This document shows, in pieces, positions 33,358 through 38,802 of a DNA stretch of 38,802 nt. The stretch is taken from the NCBI RefSeq assembly GCF_018780385.1, contig NZ_JADMJO010000024.1:1-38802 (forward strand). The letters are read 5' to 3'. The notes under the pieces are model-generated. The model was not told the origin of the DNA, did not search any database, and saw nothing but the letters and a program-made list of their open reading frames with translations. The stretch comes from Hydrogenophaga sp. Lineage in GTDB: Bacteria > Pseudomonadota > Gammaproteobacteria > Burkholderiales > Burkholderiaceae_C. Made by a program: the position numbers and the translations under genes. The number at the start of each line of letters is the position of its first letter. Position 1 is the stretch's first letter.

Positions 33358-33987
33358 TTAGAACAGATCAACGGAGCCGCCAGCCGTGGCCTTGGCCACC
33401 ACCGACGCGCTGCTCCTGCGTTCCTGGGTTTCCAGTGTTTCGGGGTGCGAATGGGCCAGTCGCTTGACCATGGCCTTGCCGGTGGCCGGGAAGTAGCAGA
33501 CCTTGCGCGGGTGGATGTCCAGCACGTCCTTGGAAATCACGGCGATGCGCTCGGTCTGCAGGTAGTCCAGCACGAACTGCGTGTTGCGCTCGCCCACGTT
33601 CATGGTGGTGAAGGTGTGCATCACCTGGCCACCGCCAAACACCTTGGCCTGCATGGTCTCGCGCCGGGCGCCGAGCTTCATCATCTCGTTGATCAGGAGT
33701 TCCATGGCAAACGAGCCATAGCGCCCGCCCGCTTCATTGCCGCCGTCGGGCAGCATGAAATGGTTCATGCCGCCGACACGCGCGCGCGGGTCGTAGATGC
33801 AGGCGGCGATGCAGGAGCCCAGCACCGTCATCACCATCATGTCGTCGGTGGTCACGAAGTACTCGCCGGGCAGCACCTTCACCGAGTCCTGGTGGAAATG
33901 GTGGTCGTGGTAGAAAAAACTCGCCTCGCCCGGCTTGCTCTTGCGCGCCTTGAGCTGGTTGAGTGTGGAGATAGGAGCGGCGATCAT
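33358..33987 (-). CDS. cheD: Chemoreceptor glutamine deamidase CheD
   Basis: Deamidase of 209 residues. Catalytic Cys59 is in [12 protein letters not shown] and His76 is in [20 protein letters not shown] region follows near 118. The protein converts receptor glutamines to glutamates and in other bacteria also binds CheC. No cheC is here. The last five residues are SVDLF, almost the same as the end of the CheZ-like protein (SIDLF), and may be a shared docking tail. It lies between cheR and cheB, and the gap to cheR is filled by an intergenic repeat. Confidence 0.95.
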   Translation of the reverse strand: MIAAPISTLNQLKARKSKPGEASFFYHDHHFHQDSVKVLPGEYFVTTDDMMVMTVLGSCIAACIYDPRARVGGMNHFMLPDGGNEAGGRYGSFAMELLINEMMKLGARRETMQAKVFGGGQVMHTFTTMNVGERNTQFVLDYLQTERIAVISKDVLDIHPRKVCYFPATGKAMVKRLAHSHPETLETQERRSSASVVAKATAGGSVDLF

Positions 33988-34073
33988 GTCAGCGCCGCCC
34001 GGCCGCCCGAAGGCGCTGAACCACCCCCTCAGGGGGCAGCGATACGTGAAACGATGAGCGTGGGGGAGTCATG
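33988..34073 (-). repeat. Intergenic repeat, copy 2
   Basis: On the minus strand this begins ATGACT, then CCCCCACG, a hairpin of CCCCC and GGGGG around TGA, then CGCCTTCGGGCGG and GGCGGCGC just before the cheD start. It has the same block order and orientation as the element at 536-617 and, like it, sits between two co-directional genes. Confidence 0.6.
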
Positions 34074-34082
34074 GTTTTGCCT

Positions 34083-34973
34083 TCAAAGGCGTTCATAGAC
34101 CGTCTTTCCGCGCAGCGTGAACAGGCTGCGGGCGTCGCTGAAGTTCTCGGCGTGGCCCACGAACAGCATGCCACCGGGCTTCATGACGCGGTGGATGCGC
34201 TCGAGCACCTGGCGCTGTGTGGCGGCGTCGAAATAGATCATCACGTTGCGGCAGAACACCACATCGAAGGGTTCACGGAACGGCAGATCGTGGATCAGGT
34301 TGACGGTCTGGAACGACATGTTCTTCTGCAGCTCGGGCTTCACGCGCATGAAGCCTTCGTTGCTGCCTTTGCCCCGCATGAAGAAGCGTTGCATGCGCTC
34401 CGGGCTCAGGCCCTTGGTGCCGTCGGCCTTGTACACACCGCGCTGCGCGGTGGCCAGCACCTTGGTGTCGATGTCGCTGTTGACGATCTCGAACGAACCG
34501 CCGGCGCCCAGGCCCTCGGAGGCGGTCATGGCGATCGAGTACGGCTCTTCGCCGGTGGAGGCCGCCGAACACCAGATGCGCCACTTCTGCGAGCGCTTGG
34601 CGGCAAACATCTGCGCCAGGATTTCGAAGTGGTGTTGCTCGCGGAAGAACGCCGTGAGGTTGGTGGTCAGCGCGTTGATGAACTCCTGCCACTCGGCACC
34701 GTCGTGGTGTTCGAGCCAGTCCAGGTAGGTCTTGAAACTGTCGTGGCCGGTTTCGCGCAGGCGGCGCGAGACGCGGCTGTAGACCATGGCGTGCTTGCCG
34801 TCGTGCAGGCTGATGCCGGCCTTCTTGTAGATCAACGCCTTGATGCGCGAGAAGTCGGCGTCGGACCAGACGAACTCACGGCCCTCGGTCAGCGGTCCGT
34901 CTTCGGGCGCCGCCGCGCGAGGCGCCGGCACCGGACGCGCGATGCGTTGAGGGGAGGGGGTCTGCTGCAGCAT
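34083..34973 (-). CDS. cheR: Chemotaxis methyltransferase CheR
   Basis: SAM-dependent methyltransferase of 296 residues that methylates receptor glutamates. A Pro-Ala rich leader of about 30 residues precedes the all-alpha N-terminal domain (FSRIKALIYKKAGISL). Then come TTNLTAFFRE at 103-112, the SAM-binding WCSAASTGEEPYSIA at 134-148, DIDTKVL and FCRNVMIYF. AGGA lies before the start at 34973. It is 61 bases after cheA and is followed by cheD. There is no TPR extension. Confidence 0.95.
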   Translation of the reverse strand: MLQQTPSPQRIARPVPAPRAAAPEDGPLTEGREFVWSDADFSRIKALIYKKAGISLHDGKHAMVYSRVSRRLRETGHDSFKTYLDWLEHHDGAEWQEFINALTTNLTAFFREQHHFEILAQMFAAKRSQKWRIWCSAASTGEEPYSIAMTASEGLGAGGSFEIVNSDIDTKVLATAQRGVYKADGTKGLSPERMQRFFMRGKGSNEGFMRVKPELQKNMSFQTVNLIHDLPFREPFDVVFCRNVMIYFDAATQRQVLERIHRVMKPGGMLFVGHAENFSDARSLFTLRGKTVYERL

Positions 34974-35034
34974 CGGGTGTCCTGACCGGTAGGGGACTGG
35001 GCGCGCCAGGCGCGCGGGATATTCGTCGAAAGAG

Positions 35035-37164
35035 TCAGTGCCGCGAGCGGCGCACCAGACTCGATGTGTCCAGGATCAGTGCGACCTTGCCATCGCCCAG
35101 GATGGTCGCGCCCGAGATGTTGGGCACGCGGCGGTAGTTCGACTCCAGGTTCTTGATCACCACCTGTTGCTGACCGAGCAGCTCATCGACCATGAGCGCC
35201 GAGCGCGTTCCGTCGGCTTCGACCACGACCATGATCGGGCTGGCACCGCTGTGCTCGAAGCGCGGCACGTCAAACACCTTCTCCAGTTCGATCACCGGCA
35301 TGTATTCGTCGCGCACCTTGACCACCTGCGCGCCTTGCGCCAGGGTGTTGATGTCGTTCGGCTTGATCTGGAACGATTCGATCACGCTGGACAGCGGCAG
35401 GATGTAGACCTCTTCGCTGACGCGCACCGACATGCCGTCCATGATGGCCAGGGTGAGGGGAAGGCGCACCGAGACGCGCATGCCGTAGCCTTCGGCCGAA
35501 TCGATTTCCACCGTGCCGTTGAGCGCGGTGATGTTTTTCTTGACCACGTCCATGCCCACGCCACGGCCGGACACGTCGGTCACTTCGTCGGCGGTGGAGA
35601 AGCCGGGCGCGAAGATCAGGTTCCACACCTCGGTGTCGGTCATCGAGTCGGGTGCGTCGATGCCCTTTTCGCGCGCCTTGGTCAGCAGCTTCTCGCGCGA
35701 GAGGCCCTTGCCGTCGTCGCGCACCTCGATCAGGATCGAGCCGCCTTCGTGTGTGGCCGACAGCGTGATCGTGCCGTGCTCGGACTTGCCCCTGGCGCGG
35801 CGGTCTTCGGGCATTTCGATGCCGTGGTCGCAGCTGTTGCGGATCAGGTGGGTCAGCGGATCGGTGATCTTCTCCACCAGACCCTTGTCGAGTTCGGTGG
35901 ATTCGCCTTGTGTGACCAGCTCGACCTTCTTGCCCAGCTTGCTCGCGAGGTCGCGCAGCATGCGGGGGAAGCGGTTGAACACCACCGACATCGGGATCAT
36001 GCGTATCGACATCACCGCTTCCTGCAGGTCGCGGGTGTTGCGGTCAAGGTCGGCGAGACCTGCCAGCAAGGGCTGGTTGGCGCCGTCGTCGAGCTCGCGG
36101 CTCTTTTGCGCCAGCATGGCCTGGGTGATGACGAGTTCACCCACCAGGTTGATGAGTTGGTCCACCTTGCTGACCGAGACGCGCAGCGTGCTCGACTCCA
36201 TCGCGGCGGGTGCGGCGGGGCGGGCTTCGGCCTTCGGTGCCGGGGTGGCGACGGGATGGGCGGCGCCGTCGCGTGCGGCGATCGCCGCTTGTGCGGCGGC
36301 GGCCACGGCGTGGGCCGGCACACCCGGCGCGCCTTCGAAGAAACCGAAGTCCTGGCCGTCGGCCAGGGCTGGCGCGGTCGGCACCGGCGCGTCCTCGGCA
36401 GGGGCTGCGCAGTCGACGATGCGAATCTCTTCCTTGCTCACATGGAAGGTGAAGAGGTCCATCAAGTCGGCGTCGGACGAGGTGGTGGTGGCGCGGTAGA
36501 CGCGCTTGTTGGCCTGGTCGCAGGGCAGGGGCTCGATGGTGCCCAGGCCCGGGATGTCGCGGAAGAGTTCGGCCACACCGTCGGCCTGCGCCACGTTGTC
36601 CAGCGGGCCGATGTGGATCTCGAGTTCGCGGGTGGCTTTGACCACCGGCTTGTTGATCACGCGGGCCGCGGCGGGTGCGGGTGCTTCCACCACGGGGGCA
36701 GCCACCGCCGGTGCGGGTGCGTGGTCAGCGCCTTCGGCATCTTCGCCGTTGGCCAGCGCATAGATGCGGGTCACGAGGCCGCTCGTGACCGGCGTTTCGT
36801 TGCCTCGGCCCTGGTGGTGTCCGAGCTGCAGGCGCAGCGCATCGCTGGATTCGAGCAGCACGTCCACCATGGCGGCGGTCGGGTTGAGTTCGTGGCGGCG
36901 CAGCTTGTCCAGCAGCGACTCCATCTGGTGCGTGAGTTCGGCCACGTCGGCAAAGCCGAAGGTGGCCGCACCGCCCTTGATGGAATGGGCGCAGCGGAAG
37001 ATCGCGTTGAGCTCCTCGTCGTCGGCCTTTTCCACGTCCAGCGCCAGCAGCATCTGCTCCATCGTGTCCAGGTTTTCGCCCGCTTCTTCAAAGAAGATCT
37101 GGTAGAACTGGCTCAGGTCAATGTCGTTGGCCAGGCTCTGACCTTCGTTCATCATTTCACCCAT
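35035..37164 (-). CDS. cheA: Chemotaxis histidine kinase CheA
   Basis: Kinase of 709 residues. The P1 Hpt domain carries His60 in CAHSIKGGAATFGF. Next come a 125-150 region and an Ala/Pro linker, a P2-like segment at about 178-252, a second Ala/Pro linker (about 255-322), the dimerization domain from about 325, the HATPase with NSCDHGIE at 443-450, DDGKGL, and GRGVGMDVV at 533-541, and a CheW-like P5 domain from about 572 to the end. AAGGAGA precedes the ATG. It phosphorylates CheY and CheB. Neither cheW nor a receptor gene is in the window, so those partners must lie elsewhere. It follows cheY by 36 bases. Confidence 0.97.
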   Translation of the reverse strand: MGEMMNEGQSLANDIDLSQFYQIFFEEAGENLDTMEQMLLALDVEKADDEELNAIFRCAHSIKGGAATFGFADVAELTHQMESLLDKLRRHELNPTAAMVDVLLESSDALRLQLGHHQGRGNETPVTSGLVTRIYALANGEDAEGADHAPAPAVAAPVVEAPAPAAARVINKPVVKATRELEIHIGPLDNVAQADGVAELFRDIPGLGTIEPLPCDQANKRVYRATTTSSDADLMDLFTFHVSKEEIRIVDCAAPAEDAPVPTAPALADGQDFGFFEGAPGVPAHAVAAAAQAAIAARDGAAHPVATPAPKAEARPAAPAAMESSTLRVSVSKVDQLINLVGELVITQAMLAQKSRELDDGANQPLLAGLADLDRNTRDLQEAVMSIRMIPMSVVFNRFPRMLRDLASKLGKKVELVTQGESTELDKGLVEKITDPLTHLIRNSCDHGIEMPEDRRARGKSEHGTITLSATHEGGSILIEVRDDGKGLSREKLLTKAREKGIDAPDSMTDTEVWNLIFAPGFSTADEVTDVSGRGVGMDVVKKNITALNGTVEIDSAEGYGMRVSVRLPLTLAIMDGMSVRVSEEVYILPLSSVIESFQIKPNDINTLAQGAQVVKVRDEYMPVIELEKVFDVPRFEHSGASPIMVVVEADGTRSALMVDELLGQQQVVIKNLESNYRRVPNISGATILGDGKVALILDTSSLVRRSRH

Positions 37165-37200
37165 GTGGGGTCTCCTTGGCTGCTTGAGAGCGGCGCGTGT

Positions 37201-37563
37201 TTATCGGATGACTTTTTGAATGACTTCGATCAGCCGGCTGGGATCAAAGGGCTTGACCAGCCAACCGGTGGCGCCTGCACTGCGGCCCGCCTGCTTCATC
37301 TGGTCGCTGGACTCGGTGGTCAGGATCAGGATGGGCGTGGTCTTGAATTTGGGGTGCTCGCGCAGCTTGCGCGTGAGACTCAGCCCGTCCATGTTGGGCA
37401 TGTTCTGGTCGGTGAGCACCAGATCGATGCTGTGGGTCTGGGCTTTCTCGAAAGCGTCCTGACCATCCACCGCTTCGACCACGTGGTAGCCCGCTCCGGT
37501 GAGGGTGAACGACACCATTTTTCTCATGGAAGCCGAGTCGTCTACGGCAAGAATGGATCGCAT
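37201..37563 (-). CDS. cheY: Chemotaxis response regulator CheY
   Basis: Single receiver domain of 120 residues. Asp8 and Asp9 are in LAVDDSASM, the phosphoacceptor is Asp52 in LTDQNMPNMDG, Thr82 is in LTTESS, and Lys104 is in WLVKPFDP. The DQNMP form is typical of CheY proteins in this group. A sigma-28-type promoter lies 24-50 bases upstream. It is followed by cheA and preceded by the CheZ-like gene, which supports a motor-binding role. Confidence 0.95.
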   Translation of the reverse strand: MRSILAVDDSASMRKMVSFTLTGAGYHVVEAVDGQDAFEKAQTHSIDLVLTDQNMPNMDGLSLTRKLREHPKFKTTPILILTTESSDQMKQAGRSAGATGWLVKPFDPSRLIEVIQKVIR

Positions 37564-37586
37564 GGCTTACTCCGTGTTTCGGTCAA

Positions 37587-37613
37587 ATATCGGCATATAC
37601 CGAAGGGTCTTGA
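37587..37613 (-). promoter_or_regulatory. Sigma-28 (FliA) promoter before cheY
   Basis: On the minus strand TCAAGACC (37606-37613), exactly 11 bases, then GCCGATAT (37587-37594). The -10 matches the consensus in 7 of 8 positions. The start would be about 17 bases before the cheY ATG. An inverted repeat TTCGGT/ACCGAA also spans it. Confidence 0.75.
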
Positions 37614-37631
37614 ATCGGGGATTCGGGAAAA

Positions 37632-38075
37632 TCAGAACAGGTCGATGGAACCGGCGTCCATCTCGCTTTGGGTCACCGGGCTGGGGCGTTCGGGCATGGG
37701 GTCCAGCCCCAGCGGTATCTCGCCCTCTTCGGGCTCCATGGCCTCTTCGGCCAGGCGCCAGGCACAGCTTTGCAGCACCTTGCCGGTGTGCACGATCAAC
37801 TGGGTGGCCATGTCGTGGAACTGCAGTTCGGTCACGGCCTGGTGCAGGCTGGTGCGGATGGGGCCCAGTTCGCCCTGGCGGTTCTCCGGCAGCGCGCCCA
37901 GGGCTTCGTTGGCCGTGCCGAAGCGCTCCATCAAATTGGTGGTGGCGTGGTCGAGCAGGCCTTCCAGGCGCTGCAGGTCGGTCACCGCCATGAGCAGCGA
38001 GTCCTGGAGGTTGGCCACCAGGTTCACGGGCAGGGAGACGCACGGCGGGGGATGCTGCATCGTCAGTTGGTCCAT
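37632..38075 (-). CDS. Short CheZ-like CheY phosphatase candidate
   Basis: Protein of 147 residues, helical and without signal peptide. It would usually be called hypothetical. A central helix reads ELQFHDMATQLIVHTGKVLQ; Asp88 and Gln92 match in spacing and context the catalytic Asp143 and Gln147 of E. coli CheZ (FQDLTGQVI). The C-terminus after about 112 is acidic and Pro-rich and ends SIDLF, comparable to the CheY-binding tail of CheZ that follows a flexible linker. E. coli CheZ has 214 residues, so this is a reduced form. It lies 68 bases before cheY in the same direction. The assignment is inference from motif and context. Confidence 0.72.
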   Translation of the reverse strand: MDQLTMQHPPPCVSLPVNLVANLQDSLLMAVTDLQRLEGLLDHATTNLMERFGTANEALGALPENRQGELGPIRTSLHQAVTELQFHDMATQLIVHTGKVLQSCAWRLAEEAMEPEEGEIPLGLDPMPERPSPVTQSEMDAGSIDLF

Positions 38076-38141
38076 GTTGTTGCTCGGGTAGGGCGAACGG
38101 AATAGGGTGGGCAGTACAATTTTCAGGGTCTGTAGGAAGCT

Positions 38142-38168
38142 GTATCGGCAGATAACCGGCCAAATTCA
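38142..38168 (-). promoter_or_regulatory. Possible sigma-28 promoter before the CheZ-like gene
   Basis: On the minus strand TGAATTTG (38161-38168), exactly 11 bases, then GCCGATAC (38142-38149). The -10 matches 7 of 8; the -35 matches 5 of 8. The start would be about 60 bases before the ATG. Confidence 0.5.
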
Positions 38169-38251
38169 GCACCATTTCCCGTGTTGCCCCGTTGCTGCCA
38201 CCCGCCACGGGCAACCCCGGCCGATCCCGACACCCCAACATTCCACCAGGC

Positions 38252-38802
38252 ATGTCCGAGAACCTCGACAAACCACCGGTTCACATCCTGCATCTGGAGG
38301 ATTCGCGCGTGGACCACGCGCTGGTGAAGTTCGCCCTGCAACGCAGCAAGCTGCGCAGCGAGGTGGTGCTGGTCGACACGATGGACGACTTCCGCCGTGA
38401 ATTGATGAGCGGGCGCTTCGACGTGGTGCTGGCTGACTACCACCTGCCCGGCTTCACCGGCATGGACGCGTGGGACGTGGTGCGCGAAATGCGGATCGAG
38501 ATTCCCTTCGTGATCCTCTCGGGCGCCATCGGCGAGACGGCGGCGGTGGACGCGATGCACCGCGGTGTGAGCGACTATTTGCTCAAGGACAGCATGCACC
38601 GCCTCTCGCACGTGATCGAGCGGGCGATCGAGGTGTCCGAGACGCGGCGCGAGCGCGCGCGGGCCGCCGATGAGCTGGCCGAATCGCGCCAGCGCCTGGC
38701 CGAGTTGGCCGAGCACCTGCAGACCAGCATCGAACAGGAGCGCGCCAACATCGCGCGCGAGATCCACGACGACATCGGCGGCGCGCTGGCGGCCGTCAAG
38801 CT
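38252..38802 (+). CDS. Receiver plus NarX-type histidine kinase (partial)
   Basis: The gene runs off the right edge; 183 residues are visible. A receiver domain comes first: HLEDSRVDH, phosphoacceptor Asp62 in LADYHLPGF, then LSGAIGE and LLKDS with the conserved Lys. A coiled-coil helix of about 35 residues rich in Arg, Ala and Glu leads to a HisKA_3 site, with His172 in REIHDDIGGALAAVK. The receiver is therefore at the N-terminus of a NarX/DegS-type kinase, with the ATPase part beyond the edge. A short AGG precedes the ATG. It is divergent from the chemotaxis operon across a 176-base gap. The partner regulator is probably outside the window. Confidence 0.88.
   Translation, partial: MSENLDKPPVHILHLEDSRVDHALVKFALQRSKLRSEVVLVDTMDDFRRELMSGRFDVVLADYHLPGFTGMDAWDVVREMRIEIPFVILSGAIGETAAVDAMHRGVSDYLLKDSMHRLSHVIERAIEVSETRRERARAADELAESRQRLAELAEHLQTSIEQERANIAREIHDDIGGALAAVK

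Noticed and set aside
35038..38091. Very long plus-strand open frame (over 1000 codons) across the chemotaxis genes
   Set aside because: It is antisense to cheA, cheY and the CheZ-like gene, all with intact family motifs. It is a GC-rich shadow with His/Gly/Val/Gln-rich, family-less translation.
1..38802. Mobile elements, prophage, CRISPR, tRNA or rRNA genes
   Set aside because: No transposase, integrase, phage structural gene, regular short repeat array, tRNA-like cloverleaf or rRNA motif was seen.

Overview
The window reads as chromosomal DNA from a GC-rich betaproteobacterium of the order Burkholderiales, most likely Comamonadaceae (Hydrogenophaga-like). This rests on high-GC codon use, the protein families present, and a family-type intergenic repeat. 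The species is inference. No rRNA, tRNA, CRISPR array, insertion sequence, prophage or origin was seen. No gap between called genes exceeds 300 bases.

Layout. (1) 1-10.7 kb is mainly catabolic and accessory. It holds a nitrate/sulfonate/taurine-type ABC importer (permease cut by the left edge, Tat-exported binding protein), a hipBA-type toxin-antitoxin pair, a DUF3096 mini membrane protein, and a gamma-carbonic-anhydrase-like protein that lacks metal ligands. These are followed by a Rieske oxygenase with its phthalate-dioxygenase-type reductase, a divergent GntR regulator with clear operators, a class II aldolase/decarboxylase, a small unknown protein and an acyl-CoA synthetase. A GntR-like operator core also lies upstream of the binding-protein gene, so uptake and oxidation may be co-regulated. 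(2) 10.8-15.3 kb has a small exported Pro/Met-tailed protein and a tightly coupled minus-strand run: alpha/beta hydrolase, PHB-depolymerase-like esterase, CsbD-like protein, trypsin-like protease, HisC-like aminotransferase. (3) 15.4-18.6 kb is a YbbA/YbbP-type ABC exporter. (4) 18.8-23.4 kb is a sensory operon: NMT1-like lipoprotein, PAS histidine kinase, Rcp1-type receiver, universal stress protein. (5) 23.4-25.3 kb is a TetR regulator divergent from a DUF2855 protein.

(6) 25.4-29.8 kb is the least explained region. It holds three tandem paralogues of exactly 461 residues each, leucine-rich and soluble, which I cannot assign to a named family. Part of the 3' flank is duplicated too. (7) 29.8-30.7 kb is a YihY-type membrane protein. 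(8) 30.9-38.1 kb is a chemotaxis block. On the minus strand the order is a short CheZ-like protein, cheY, cheA, cheR, cheD, cheB and a membrane-anchored Hpt protein; a plus-strand unknown gene faces it. Sigma-28 (FliA) promoter-like sequences with exact 11-base spacing precede the unknown gene, cheY and, more weakly, the CheZ-like gene, tying all three to the flagellar regulon. No cheW or chemoreceptor gene is inside the window. (9) A receiver plus histidine-kinase gene runs off the right edge.

The strongest candidates for new biology are the 461-residue triplet, the mini-CheZ and its C-terminal motif shared with CheD, the membrane-tethered Hpt protein, and the lipoprotein/kinase operon. All functions are predicted from sequence reading alone.
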